NCBI RefSeq assembly: GCF_017874235.1
Contig: NZ_JAGGLC010000001.1
Coordinates: forward strand, 558,001 to 622,000
From: Halolamina salifodinae
GTDB taxonomy: Archaea; Halobacteriota; Halobacteria; Halobacteriales; Haloferacaceae
Direction: 5' to 3'
Length of the DNA stretch: 64,000 nt
In this document: positions 53,003-61,935 of the stretch, in pieces
Numbering within the stretch: position 1 is the stretch's first letter
Layout: every line of letters begins with the position of its first letter
The notes under the pieces: generated by a model
Database searches by the model: none
What the model saw: only the letters and a program-made list of their open reading frames with translations
Told to the model about the DNA's origin: nothing
Program-made: the position numbers and the translations under genes

Positions 53003-53632
53003 CTACGTCACGGTGATATTCCCTCGGTGCCAGTTCCCGTCGCCGCTGGTCTCAGCTCTCAGCTCATAGCTCCCCGGCTCGGGCGGGTTCCTGACGCCGC
53101 CGAACGTCAGCAGGACCGAGTCGTTGGCGGCCGCCGAGTACGCCGAGCCCGTGAGCTCGACTTTGAGCGCGCTTCCGTCGTTCGTGACCGTCCAGCCGTT
53201 CACGTCGCCGGTGATGTCGCGATCCGCACTCCCGTCGCCGTCGGTGTCGACGGCGATACGTTCGAGGTCCGCCCGCTCGGTGCCGGAGAACATGTCCAAG
53301 GAACCGTTCGTCGTCTCCATGTAGACGCTGTTCAGCGAGTTCCCGATCGTGCTCGAGTTGGGTTTGATAGTGAAGTTCACCCGCATTGAGACATCGGTGG
53401 CGTTTGCTTCGTCGTTCGAGAGGCGAAAGAGCTCCTCGGGGCCGCCGAGCCAGCGGCCGGCCCCGATCGTCTCCGTCACCGACGAGTTGGGCGCCGTCGG
53501 CACCGCCGCATCGCTGTCGAGGCCGTCGCCGTACACCATCACGCCGGTAGCGAGCACCGAGGTGAGCATCAGCGTGAGCACCACCATCAGCACGACCCCG
53601 ACTATCGGGCTCACACCGCGTCCTTCGGGCAC
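53003..53632 (-). CDS. Type IV pilin-like protein (PibD-processed)
   Basis: 209 residues from GTG 53632. The N-terminus MPEGRGVSPIVGVVLMVVLTLML is an archaeal class III signal peptide: a short basic head, then a hydrophobic helix that remains in the mature pilin. The body is a Thr/Ser/Asn-rich beta domain with Asn-X-Ser/Thr sequons (NSS, NAT, NGS, NFT). Probably a surface adhesion pilin; no pil operon is adjacent. Confidence 0.85.
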   Translation of the reverse strand: MPEGRGVSPIVGVVLMVVLTLMLTSVLATGVMVYGDGLDSDAAVPTAPNSSVTETIGAGRWLGGPEELFRLSNDEANATDVSMRVNFTIKPNSSTIGNSLNSVYMETTNGSLDMFSGTERADLERIAVDTDGDGSADRDITGDVNGWTVTNDGSALKVELTGSAYSAAANDSVLLTFGGVRNPPEPGSYELRAETSGDGNWHRGNITVT

Positions 53633-53716
53633 GGCCCGAGTTCGGCGCGGGAGCTCAAAAGCATTGGTGCGGCGCGACCACCGCCCTTAAGAGCGCCACC
53701 CTCGCAACTCAACCCA

Positions 53717-54439
53717 ATGCGAGTCGTCGTCTCCATCGGGGGTAGCGTACTGGCGCCCGGGCTCGACCCCGAGCGCGTCGAAGGGTTCGCTGACGCCCTG
53801 CAGACGCTCTCGGCGGAGGGCTGTGAGCTGGGCGCGGTCGTCGGCGGCGGGACCGTCGCGAGACAGTATATCGACGCCGCCCGGGAGCTGGCGGCAAACG
53901 AGTTCCAGCTCGACGAACTCGGTATCGGCGTCACCCGGCTAAACGCCCGGCTGCTCATCGCGGCGATGGGCCACGGCGTCCAGCGCGCGCCGGCCACGAG
54001 CTACGACGAGGCCGGCGAGGCCATCCGCCGGGGCGACACCACCGTCATGGGCGGGGTCACCCCCGGCCAGACCACCGACGCCGTCGCCGCCGCGCTGGCG
54101 GAGTACGTCGACGCCGAACTGCTGGTCTTCGCGACCAGCGCCGACGGCGTCTACAGCGCCGACCCAGCCGAGAACGACGACGCCGAACAGTACGGCCAAC
54201 TCACCCCCAGCGAACTGGTCGAGGTCATCGCGCCGATGGAACGCGGCGCGGGCGCCTCCGCGCCGGTCGACCTGCTCGCGGCGAAACTCATCGAGCGCTC
54301 GTCCCTGCGGACCATCGTCCTCGACGGCACCGACCCCCAGGCCGTCGTCGACGCCGTCCTGCGCGGCGAGCACAGCGGCACCGACATCGTCCCCACGGGC
54401 GACAGCGACGACCCGACCTACTGGACCCAACATGAGTAG
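53717..54439 (+). CDS. pyrH: UMP kinase
   Basis: 240 residues, amino-acid-kinase fold: VVVSIGGSVLAPG, GAVVGGGTVARQYIDAARE, VMGGVTPGQTTDAVAA and LVFATSADGVYSADP. It phosphorylates UMP to UDP. Translationally coupled to lysS (8-base overlap). Confidence 0.95.
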   Translation: MRVVVSIGGSVLAPGLDPERVEGFADALQTLSAEGCELGAVVGGGTVARQYIDAARELAANEFQLDELGIGVTRLNARLLIAAMGHGVQRAPATSYDEAGEAIRRGDTTVMGGVTPGQTTDAVAAALAEYVDAELLVFATSADGVYSADPAENDDAEQYGQLTPSELVEVIAPMERGAGASAPVDLLAAKLIERSSLRTIVLDGTDPQAVVDAVLRGEHSGTDIVPTGDSDDPTYWTQHE

Positions 54440-56177
54440 CGAACAGACCCCCGACCAGGACGCCGACGCTACTGGACCCCCCTCTGGCTCGACCGCCGGC
54501 AGCGACGCCGGCGACGGCGGCGGCGAGGACGAGTTCCACGCGTTCTGGGCCGACGCCGTCGCCGACGAGGTGGAAGAACGCGACCCGAACGAGCCAATCG
54601 TCATCAAGGGCGGCGTCTCGCCCTCCGGGATCCCCCATCTGGGCCACTTCAACGAGATCCTCCGCGGGCACTTCGTCGGCGAGGTGCTCCGCGAGCGCGG
54701 CCACGAGGTCCGGCAGGTGTTCACCTCCGACGACCGCGACCCGCTCCGAAAGCTCCCCCGACGGCTGGCTGACGCCGACTGGAACGTCGTGGAGTTGGGC
54801 GACGTCGACGCCGGCGCGCTGGGGAAGAACCTCGGCAAGCCCTACACCGCGATTCCGGACCCGTTCGGCGACTGCCACGACTCCTACGGCGAGCACTTCG
54901 CGGACCTGCTCGCGGGCGCCGCCGAGCTGGTCGACGTGCCCGTCGAGGTGCTCTCGAACACCGAACTCTACCAGAGCGGAGAGTTCGAACCCGAGATCCG
55001 GACGATCCTCGAGAACGTCGATACGGCTCGGGAGGTCCTTTCCGAGTACCAGGACTCCGTCGACGCGGGTTACTCGCCGTTCCGCGTGGTCTGTGAAGAG
55101 TGTGGCATCGTCACCACCGACGTGACCGTCGCGGATCTGGAGGAGGGAACCGTCGCGTACGAGTGTACGGGCATCACCGCGGGCGACCGCGAAATCGAGG
55201 GCTGTGGCCACAGCGGCGAGGCGACGCTCCGGGACGGGAAGCTCTCGTGGCGCTTCGAGTGGCCGGCCCAGTGGAGTCTGCTGGGCGTCGATTTCGAGCC
55301 GTTCGGCAAGGACCACGCCGAGGGTTCCTGGCCCTCCGGCGAGGACATCGCCCGGAACGTGCTGGACATCCAGCCACCGGTGCCGATGACCTACGAGTGG
55401 TTCACGCTCAACGGCGAGCCGCTCTCCTCCTCCGCCGGAAACGTCGTCACGGTCCCCGAAGTGCTGGAACTGCTGGAGCCAGAGGTGCTGCGGTACTTCT
55501 TCGCGCTCGACCCGAACAAGGCCCGGGACTTCGACATCTCGCGGCTGGACCAGTTGGTCGACGACTTCGACCGCTTCGAGCGCGCGTACTTCGGCGAGGT
55601 CGACGACGAGGAACTGACCCGGTTCGCCGAGCGCGCGTACCCGTTCGTGGTCGCCGGGCGACGCCCGGCTGCAAGCGGGACGGAGTCCCGCCCTGTCGAG
55701 GAGGTGAAGGAAGACCGCGTCCGCCTGCCCTACACGTTCGCGTCGGTGCTGGGGATGGTCGAGGACCGCGACCTGCGCGTCCAGATGGCCCGTAACGAGG
55801 GCCATATCCCCGAAGACGCCGGCGAGGACGTGATCGAGGACGCACTCGCCCGCGTCGAGCGGGCCCGTGCGTGGGCCGAGCGCTGTGACAACGCCTACAA
55901 CTACCGGCTCCAGACCGATCTGCCGGAGGTCGACCTCGACGAGGCCGAGCGCACGGCGCTCGACGATCTGGCCGACTTCGTCGCCGCGGGCAACGACGGC
56001 GAGGCGATTCAGGGGCGGATCTACGAACTCGCCGAGGAGCACGGTCTCGAGACCGGCGACCTGTTCGCGGCGGGCTACAAGCTCTTTTTCGACAAGACCC
56101 AGGGCCCCCGTCTCGGGGAGTTCATGGGCGAACTCGACCGGTCGTTCGTCGTCGAGCGCCTCCGACGCGAGGGCTGA
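54432..56177 (+). CDS. lysS: Class I lysyl-tRNA synthetase with in-frame hairpin insertion
   Basis: 581 residues. HIGH-like HLGH at 69-72 in PSGIPHLGHFNEILRG, and a KMSKS-like PLSSSAGNVV motif. CEECG...CTG-type cysteines (about residues 220-260) may bind zinc. Residues about 408-421 (GRRPAASGTESRP) replace what should be a direct join between AYPFVV and EEVKEDRVRLPYTFA. That stretch is encoded by two 7-bp hairpins and keeps the frame. Confidence 0.93.
   Translation: MSSEQTPDQDADATGPPSGSTAGSDAGDGGGEDEFHAFWADAVADEVEERDPNEPIVIKGGVSPSGIPHLGHFNEILRGHFVGEVLRERGHEVRQVFTSDDRDPLRKLPRRLADADWNVVELGDVDAGALGKNLGKPYTAIPDPFGDCHDSYGEHFADLLAGAAELVDVPVEVLSNTELYQSGEFEPEIRTILENVDTAREVLSEYQDSVDAGYSPFRVVCEECGIVTTDVTVADLEEGTVAYECTGITAGDREIEGCGHSGEATLRDGKLSWRFEWPAQWSLLGVDFEPFGKDHAEGSWPSGEDIARNVLDIQPPVPMTYEWFTLNGEPLSSSAGNVVTVPEVLELLEPEVLRYFFALDPNKARDFDISRLDQLVDDFDRFERAYFGEVDDEELTRFAERAYPFVVAGRRPAASGTESRPVEEVKEDRVRLPYTFASVLGMVEDRDLRVQMARNEGHIPEDAGEDVIEDALARVERARAWAERCDNAYNYRLQTDLPEVDLDEAERTALDDLADFVAAGNDGEAIQGRIYELAEEHGLETGDLFAAGYKLFFDKTQGPRLGEFMGELDRSFVVERLRREG
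55653..55691. repeat. Short paired-hairpin cassette inside lysS
   Basis: Hairpin 1 is 55653-55669 (GCCGGGC / GCCCGGC, loop GAC); hairpin 2 is 55675-55691 (GCGGGAC / GTCCCGC, loop GGA); spacer TGCAA. Both loops are three bases, as in the larger cassettes at 8501-8550 and 58121-58170. GTCG flanks the pair at 55650-55653 and 55695-55698, 45 bases (15 codons) apart. Confidence 0.65.
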
Positions 56178-56231
56178 TCGACGGGGGCGGACCCGAACGC
56201 CTTTGGCCGGCCGGACCGGATTCAGAGACAG

Positions 56232-58067
56232 ATGATCGACGGGCTGCTTCAAGCCGTTCCCTCCGTCGGCCCGCTGACGTGGGTGCTGATCGGCGCCGTC
56301 GCCTACACCATCGCCGCCTACTGGCTCGACGCCGAGGGCTACCTCCCCGAGTCGATCAGTGTCTCGGGGCCCATCACGACGATTCATACCAGGCGCGGCC
56401 GGGCGTTCCTCAACTGGCTCGCCGGGCCCAAGCGGTTCTGGCGGGCGTGGACCAACGTCGGCCTCGGCGCGACGCTGGTCGTGATGGTCGGGATGTTCTT
56501 CATGCTCCTCCAGCAGGGGCGCTCCATCCTCGAGAACCCCCCGGCGCCGTCGCCGGTGAACGAACCCTCGAACGTGCTGGTGATCCCGGGCGTCAACGAG
56601 TTCCTGCCGCTCTCTGTCGCGCCGGAGATTATCGCCGGCCTGCTGATCGGCCTCGTGGTCCACGAAGGTGGCCACGGCCTGCTCTGCCGCGTCGGCGACA
56701 TCGACGTGGAGTCGATGGGGCTGGTGAGTTTCGCCGTCATCCCCATCGGTGCCTTCGTCGAACCCGACGAGGAGAGCCAGCGGACGGCGAACCGCGGCGC
56801 CCGCGCCCGGATGTTCGCCGCCGGCGTCACCAACAACTACGCGGTGACCATCCTCGCGTTCGCGCTGCTGTTGGGCCCGGTCGTTGGCTCCATCAGCGTC
56901 GCCTCCGGCGCCGCCGTCGGCGGGGTCCTCCCCGGATCGGCCGCCGACGACGCCGGCATCGACGCCGGCGACCGGATCGAGATGGTCGACGGCCAGGCAA
57001 TCGCCGACGGCGGCGACCTCGAGGCGTATCTCGCCAACAGCACGGAGGAGTCGGTCTCCGTCACACTCGGCGACGGCACGGAGACGACCGTCGAGCGCTC
57101 GCTCTTGGTCACGCGGCTCTCGGCCGGATCACCGTTCGACCGCGAGAACGACGCCGGCGTCGACGTGAACGACACCATCACGGCCGTCAACGGCACCGAG
57201 GTCCGGACCGAGCGCGGCTTCCGTGAGGCGGTCTCGGGCCGCGAGACCGTCTCGATAACGACTGACGACGGCGAAACGACGACGGCGCCGATGGGCGTCG
57301 TCTCGCGGGCGACCTCGCCCGCGCTCCCGGGGATCGGCGGCGACGCGGCCGACCACCCGCTGAACGCCTCCGGCTTCCCGACCGACGACTCGTTCACGCT
57401 GCTCAGCATCGCCGGGCAGCGGACACTGACCCCAGCGGACGTGACTGCAGCGCTCGACCGGAAAGCCATAGGTGAGGACGTGGAAGTCGTTGCGGTCGTC
57501 GATGGCGAGCGCCGAACCGAGACGGTGACGCTGGTCAAGGACTACCGTGACGGCCGAGAGGGCAGCTATCTTGGTATCTCGCCGGTGTCGGGCTACAGTG
57601 GGGTCGGGATGAGTAGTTTGGGCGTCGACTACTACCCGGCCGCGGAGTTCCTCGCGATGCTGACCGGCGAGGGGCAGTCGCTGCTGGGGGCGACGTTGGT
57701 CGTCCTGCTGCTCCCCTTCATCGGCGCCGTCGGCGGCGCGCAGTACAACTTCGCCGGCTTCGTCGCGGCCAACCGGAACTTCTACGAAGTCACTGGGCCG
57801 CTCGAACCGCTGGGCGGCGGGGTGTTCCTGCTCGCGAACCTCCTGTTCTGGACCGGGTGGATCAACCTCAACCTCGCCTTCTTCAACTGCATCCCGGCGT
57901 ACCCGCTCGACGGCGGGCGGATCCTCCGGGCCTGCGTGGAGGCGGTGGTCTCGCGGCTCCCCATCGAGGACAAACACACCGCGACGCGGGCGGTGACCAC
58001 GAGCGTAGGGCTGGCGATGCTGGCCTGTCTGCTGCTGGTGGTGTTCGGGCCGCAGTACCTGAAGTAA
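56232..58067 (+). CDS. Site-2 protease family metalloprotease with PDZ domains
   Basis: 611 residues. N-terminal membrane helices, then the zinc motif HEGGH (144-148), and two PDZ-like segments (AAVGGVLPGSAADDAGIDAGDRIEMVDGQ near 225 and a second around 290). A C-terminal membrane part carries NCIPAYPLDGGRIL for the third ligand. The double-PDZ RseP-like layout suggests a regulated intramembrane protease. 54 bases after lysS. Confidence 0.9.
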   Translation: MIDGLLQAVPSVGPLTWVLIGAVAYTIAAYWLDAEGYLPESISVSGPITTIHTRRGRAFLNWLAGPKRFWRAWTNVGLGATLVVMVGMFFMLLQQGRSILENPPAPSPVNEPSNVLVIPGVNEFLPLSVAPEIIAGLLIGLVVHEGGHGLLCRVGDIDVESMGLVSFAVIPIGAFVEPDEESQRTANRGARARMFAAGVTNNYAVTILAFALLLGPVVGSISVASGAAVGGVLPGSAADDAGIDAGDRIEMVDGQAIADGGDLEAYLANSTEESVSVTLGDGTETTVERSLLVTRLSAGSPFDRENDAGVDVNDTITAVNGTEVRTERGFREAVSGRETVSITTDDGETTTAPMGVVSRATSPALPGIGGDAADHPLNASGFPTDDSFTLLSIAGQRTLTPADVTAALDRKAIGEDVEVVAVVDGERRTETVTLVKDYRDGREGSYLGISPVSGYSGVGMSSLGVDYYPAAEFLAMLTGEGQSLLGATLVVLLLPFIGAVGGAQYNFAGFVAANRNFYEVTGPLEPLGGGVFLLANLLFWTGWINLNLAFFNCIPAYPLDGGRILRACVEAVVSRLPIEDKHTATRAVTTSVGLAMLACLLLVVFGPQYLK

Positions 58068-58120
58068 ACTACCCCACCCTACTCCCTCGGCGCTACGCGC
58101 CTCGGTCCTTGAGGGTGTCG

Positions 58121-58170
58121 TCAGAACGCGTCGCGTTCTGACTGTTAACCAGAAATCAGAGATTTCTGGT
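58121..58170. repeat. Paired-hairpin cassette downstream of tnpB
   Basis: Hairpin 1 is 58121-58141 (TCAGAACGC / GCGTTCTGA, loop GTC); hairpin 2 is 58148-58170 (ACCAGAAATC / GATTTCTGGT, loop AGA); spacer CTGTTA. Lengths 21, 6, 23 equal those of the cassette at 8501-8550, and hairpin 1 differs from its counterpart only in the outermost base and the loop. It lies between the tnpB stop and the presumed transposon end. Confidence 0.8.
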
Positions 58171-58199
58171 GATGGGGCTTTGATGTGGACTCCCGACGA

Positions 58200-59459
58200 T
58201 CAGTCACCAGCAATAGGCTGGTAACTCTTGCCGTTCAACGTCCCACCATTCACACGCACGTCTACTGGTGCGTCTCCGCTCCCCGACGTGGGCGAGGAAC
58301 GGAGTTTGTGGTGTTGCTTTCGAGCGTACCGCGTCCCGATATTCTTCGCAGCGTTGTAGTCTGCGTTCACTTCGTACCCGCACTTCTGGCAACAGAAGTG
58401 TTCGCCGTGGCGGTTGTCAGGATGCGTGAACCCACAGTCCGTCCGAGAACAGCGTTGGGACGTGTGGTTCGGCTCAACTTGCTCCACGGAGACGCCCTGC
58501 TCGGGCGCCTTGTAGGCGACGTACTCGAACAGGCGTCGGAACGCCCACACATGGTGCCACTTCGCCTGCGGAAGTCGCTCGCGGATGTCGGTCAAGTCCT
58601 CAAACACGAGAACGTCGCAGTCGTGTTCGACGGCTTCTGTAACGAGTTCGTTAGCGACGGTGTGGATGTACTGTTTCCGCCATGCGTCTTCGCGCTTCCC
58701 GAGGCGAAGTAACGCGTTGTGCGCGGCTTGGGTGCCGCGCTGTTGCATCTCTCCACGTCGTTTCTCGAACTCGCGGCACCAGTGGTCGTAGTCGTCTCCC
58801 TGCCAGAAGCGCCCGGTGGAGGAGACGGCGAGACTGTTGACGCCGAGGTCGACCCCGAGGACTGTTTGGTGCTCGGTATCTTCCGAAACCTCTGCGTCGT
58901 CACTACCGTCTCCTTCGGAGTCGTACTTCCGCGTAGTGATGTGGAAGTAGAACTCGTCGTCCACTGCGTCGTACTGGAGCGTACTCGCTCGGAACTCAAA
59001 CTCCTCAGAGAGGACGTACCGCTCGTATGGTGTTGGGCTGTCCGAGGGAAGTTCAAAGTCACACTCGACGCGCCCATTGACGGTCGAGAGCGAGACTTTG
59101 TTCCGGTAGAATGTGGCGCTCCGTTTGTCGTAGAGCATACTCCACGACGTGAATTCCGGTTGGCTCACCCGCTTGCCCTTTTTCCACCGTTCGACGCATC
59201 CTTTGACGGCCTGGACAGCGCGTCGGATGGCTTCTTGAACGAGGTTCGCGGTGAGGTCAGTTTCGTCGCGGAGTTCGTCGTAGAGCACGTCACGTGCGGT
59301 CGTATTGGCTGTGACGCACTCGGTGTAGGAGTCGTCGGACCAACAGAACTCAGCGGCACGGTTGGCACAGTGAAGGAATTGCCGCGCTGTTTCGTGGAGG
59401 TCGTCGCGGCGCTCGTCGGGGACGACGAGTTTGATGGGGGCGGTACGCCGAACCTCCAT
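58200..59459 (-). CDS. tnpB: TnpB RNA-guided nuclease (IS605 OrfB)
   Basis: 419 residues. The split RuvC nuclease is complete: Asp204 in VLGVDLGVNSLAV, Glu287 in LVFEDLTDI, and Asp367 in NADYNAAKNIG. The Zn finger uses C337, C342, C356/C357 and C360 (CSRTDCGF...CCQKCG). Homologues are guide-RNA-directed endonucleases that preserve the element after transposition. The catalytic set is intact, so the protein should be active. Confidence 0.93.
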   Translation of the reverse strand: MEVRRTAPIKLVVPDERRDDLHETARQFLHCANRAAEFCWSDDSYTECVTANTTARDVLYDELRDETDLTANLVQEAIRRAVQAVKGCVERWKKGKRVSQPEFTSWSMLYDKRSATFYRNKVSLSTVNGRVECDFELPSDSPTPYERYVLSEEFEFRASTLQYDAVDDEFYFHITTRKYDSEGDGSDDAEVSEDTEHQTVLGVDLGVNSLAVSSTGRFWQGDDYDHWCREFEKRRGEMQQRGTQAAHNALLRLGKREDAWRKQYIHTVANELVTEAVEHDCDVLVFEDLTDIRERLPQAKWHHVWAFRRLFEYVAYKAPEQGVSVEQVEPNHTSQRCSRTDCGFTHPDNRHGEHFCCQKCGYEVNADYNAAKNIGTRYARKQHHKLRSSPTSGSGDAPVDVRVNGGTLNGKSYQPIAGD

Positions 59460-59656
59460 GCTTCAGATTCCGGTCCGACGATTCTTAAACGCTCGGGAGT
59501 CGGTCAGTTGCAGAGTCTCGGTTCTGTCGTACCATGTCGGTTTCCTCTCCGGCCTACTCGCTTACTACGTTCGCTCTTGGAGGCCGGAGGGTCCACCTCG
59601 AAAATGCTGAGAACGGGTCGCGTCGGTGGCGTCGTCGGCGCCGTGAGCGTCGCTGG

Positions 59657-60184
59657 CTAGTCGTTCGGGTCTTCCTCGACGTTCATCCGCTCGTAGAACT
59701 CCTCGGGCGTCTCCTCGATGCGCTGGAAGTCGTCGAAGTAGTACTCGTGGTGGCGCACCACCTGCTCGCAGATCCACCGGGAGAACGTCTCGTCGAAGCG
59801 CCAGTGTTCGGCTGGCTGTTCGACGTCGAACCGCTCGTCGGTGGCGAAGGCGACGTAGACGTGGTAGAACCCCAGGATCACGTCGGCGAACTCCCGGGCC
59901 TTGGCGCCGGTCTCGACGCGCTTCTCCGCGAGTTCCTCCTCGCCCGATTCAGTGAGTTCGAAGTACTTCCGGTCGGGTTCGTCCTCGCGTTCGATCCGCT
60001 GGGCCCAGCCGTTGTCCTCGAACTTGTACAGGATGGGGTAGACGGATCCATAGGAGGGCTCCCAGTGGCCGCCACTGATGTCGCCGATCTCCTTGAGGAT
60101 CTCGTAGCCATAGCGGGGTTTCTCCTCGAGGAGTTCAAGCACCATGTACGAGATAAGGCCTTTCGGTGGGCCGCTCTTCCGCAT
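59657..60184 (-). CDS. PadR-family transcriptional regulator
   Basis: 175 residues. PadR winged helix: LISYMVLELLEEKPRYGYEILKEIGDISGGHWEPSYGSVYPILYKFEDNGW, then a helical C-terminal dimerisation domain rich in aromatic residues. Divergent from pitA across 171 bases containing a short palindrome, so it may control pitA. Effector unknown. Confidence 0.92.
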   Translation of the reverse strand: MRKSGPPKGLISYMVLELLEEKPRYGYEILKEIGDISGGHWEPSYGSVYPILYKFEDNGWAQRIEREDEPDRKYFELTESGEEELAEKRVETGAKAREFADVILGFYHVYVAFATDERFDVEQPAEHWRFDETFSRWICEQVVRHHEYYFDDFQRIEETPEEFYERMNVEEDPND

Positions 60185-60243
60185 CGTTCAGCGTACCGTG
60201 GGGGCTCTCCGAAAGGGTTTCGATCCCGACAATGGGGGCGAAA

Positions 60244-60261
60244 TGCCCTACATTCGGGGCA
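60244..60261. promoter_or_regulatory. Weak palindrome between padR and pitA
   Basis: TGCCC (60244-60248) and GGGCA (60257-60261) form 5-bp arms around an 8-base centre, in the gap between the PadR start (60184) and the pitA start (60356). It is a possible PadR operator, but the symmetry is weak and G/C-rich palindromes are common here. Confidence 0.25.
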
Positions 60262-60355
60262 CCGGGACGGTGCGGGCCGTGCTGTGGGGCGCAGTGCAGG
60301 CCGTGGAGTCGTGCTGACACGCAACGCACAAGCCCCCCGGTCCCGAACTGAACGT

Positions 60356-61864
60356 ATGACCGAGCCACCGCAGACCGAAGAGGGATGGTTCGTCCTCCAC
60401 GACTTCCGCGACGTCGACTGGGACGCCTGGCGCGACGCCCCCGAACGGGAGCGCGAGCGCGCGATCTCGGAAGGCGTCGACTACCTACAGCGCCACGAGG
60501 CCGTCGAGGACGCCGACGAGGGTACGTCGGCGGTGTTCAGCGTCGTCGGCGACAAGGCCGACCTGCTGATCCTGCATCTCCGCCCGACGCTCGATCACCT
60601 CTCCACGGCCGAACGACAGTTCGAGTCCACCGCGCTCGGCGAGGTGACCGAGCAGGCCACCTCCTACGTCTCCGTGACGGAGGTCTCGGGCTACGTCTCG
60701 GACGCCTACTTCGCCGAGGACGAGGAGGAGGTCGACGAAGGACTCAAGCAGTACATCGAGGGGAAGATCAAGCCCGAACTCCCCGACGACGAGTACGTCT
60801 GCTTCTACCCGATGGACAAGCGCCGCGGCGAGGCGGTCAACTGGTACGACCTGCCGTTCGACGAGCGCGCGGAGCTAATGGCCGGCCACGGCGAGACCGC
60901 CCGGAAGTGGGGCGGCAAGGTCGATCAGATCATCTCCTCCTCGCTCGGCCTCGACGACTGGGAGTGGGGGGTGACGCTGTTCGCCGGCGACGCGACCGAC
61001 ATCAAGGATATCGTCTACGAGCTCCGCTTCGACGACGCCACCTCGAAGTACGGCGAGTTCGGCTCGTTCTTCATCGGCCGGCGCTTCCCGCCGACGGATC
61101 TCGGCGCGTACCTGCGCGGCGAGACGGTGCCGACCAGCGATACTGAGGGCCACCACACCGAGAGCGAAGGCCGCCACCACGGCGAGGGCGGCCACCATCA
61201 CGGCGACGGCGAACACGGCGACGGCGAACACGGCGACGGCGACCACCACGGCGACGAGGACGCCGAGGAGGAGGGCGAAGCGGACGGGATCCGCGGCGAA
61301 CTCGAGGATCTGGACATCTACGCTGGCCAGCCCCACGGCGAGGACGTGTACGCGACGGTGCTGTACAGTGAGACTGACGCCGACGACGTCGCCGAGGAGG
61401 TCGACGGCCTCCGCGGGAACTTCGAGCACTACGACACCCACGTCAAGACCGCCGTCTACGAGGGCACCTACACCGACCGCGTCGCGGTCGTGAGCATCTG
61501 GGACACCGCCAGCGCCGCCGAGACCGCGGCGGGGTTCCTCTCGGACCTGCCGGGCGTGGTCTCGCGTGCGGGCGAGGAGTCCGGCTTCGGCACGATGGGG
61601 ATGTTCTACACCGTCAAGCCCGACTACCACGAGGAGTTCGTCGAGAAGTTCGACACCATCGGCGGCCTGCTCGAGGATATGGAGGGCCACATGGAGACGG
61701 ACCTGATGATGAATCGCGAGGACGAGAACGACATGTTCATCGCGAGCCAGTGGGTCTCCCAGGAGGACGCGATGGAGTTCTTCCGGTCGGACGCGTTCCG
61801 CGACACCGTGCAGTGGGGTCGGGATGTGCTTGCGGACCGCCCGCGGCACGTGTTCCTGGCATAA
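60356..61864 (+). CDS. pitA: PitA: chlorite-dismutase/HemQ-like domain fused to antibiotic-monooxygenase-like domain
   Basis: 502 residues. The first ~255 are the Cld/HemQ fold: the tyrosine-containing YPMDKRRGEAVNWYDLPF (about 151), the proximal heme His in AELMAGHGETARKWGG (about 178), and EFGSFFIGRRFPP. Residues 265-300 form a His-rich linker (GHH, RHH, GHHH and HGDG repeats) that could bind metal. The C-terminal ~190 residues are an Abm-type ferredoxin-like fold. This two-domain architecture is the haloarchaeal PitA described for Haloferax. The heme step it serves is unsettled. Confidence 0.92.
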   Translation: MTEPPQTEEGWFVLHDFRDVDWDAWRDAPERERERAISEGVDYLQRHEAVEDADEGTSAVFSVVGDKADLLILHLRPTLDHLSTAERQFESTALGEVTEQATSYVSVTEVSGYVSDAYFAEDEEEVDEGLKQYIEGKIKPELPDDEYVCFYPMDKRRGEAVNWYDLPFDERAELMAGHGETARKWGGKVDQIISSSLGLDDWEWGVTLFAGDATDIKDIVYELRFDDATSKYGEFGSFFIGRRFPPTDLGAYLRGETVPTSDTEGHHTESEGRHHGEGGHHHGDGEHGDGEHGDGDHHGDEDAEEEGEADGIRGELEDLDIYAGQPHGEDVYATVLYSETDADDVAEEVDGLRGNFEHYDTHVKTAVYEGTYTDRVAVVSIWDTASAAETAAGFLSDLPGVVSRAGEESGFGTMGMFYTVKPDYHEEFVEKFDTIGGLLEDMEGHMETDLMMNREDENDMFIASQWVSQEDAMEFFRSDAFRDTVQWGRDVLADRPRHVFLA

Positions 61865-61935
61865 TTCGCAGTTCGCCGCGTTTCCTGTTTCTTTGGTTGG
61901 TTCGTGGTGGATTCCGTGGTTCTCGGGACGATTTA

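Larger units (their letters stand above)
58070..59500. mobile_element. IS200/IS605-type element encoding only TnpB (bounds approximate)
   Basis: tnpB (58200-59459, minus) is flanked on its 3' side by a GC-rich tract with a subterminal palindrome GGCGC-TAC-GCGCC (58089-58101) enclosed by CCCTC and GAGGG. This is the kind of structure TnpA transposases recognise and that lies within the TnpB guide RNA. Upstream, a TATA-like tttaag (minus strand, about 59485) sits 26-31 bases before the tnpB ATG. No tnpA is present, so mobility would need a transposase from elsewhere. Exact ends cannot be fixed without an empty site. Confidence 0.6.

Noticed and set aside
59534..60355. Upstream extension of the pitA frame
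   Set aside because: It runs antisense through padR and lacks any domain; the ATG at 60356 begins the conserved part.
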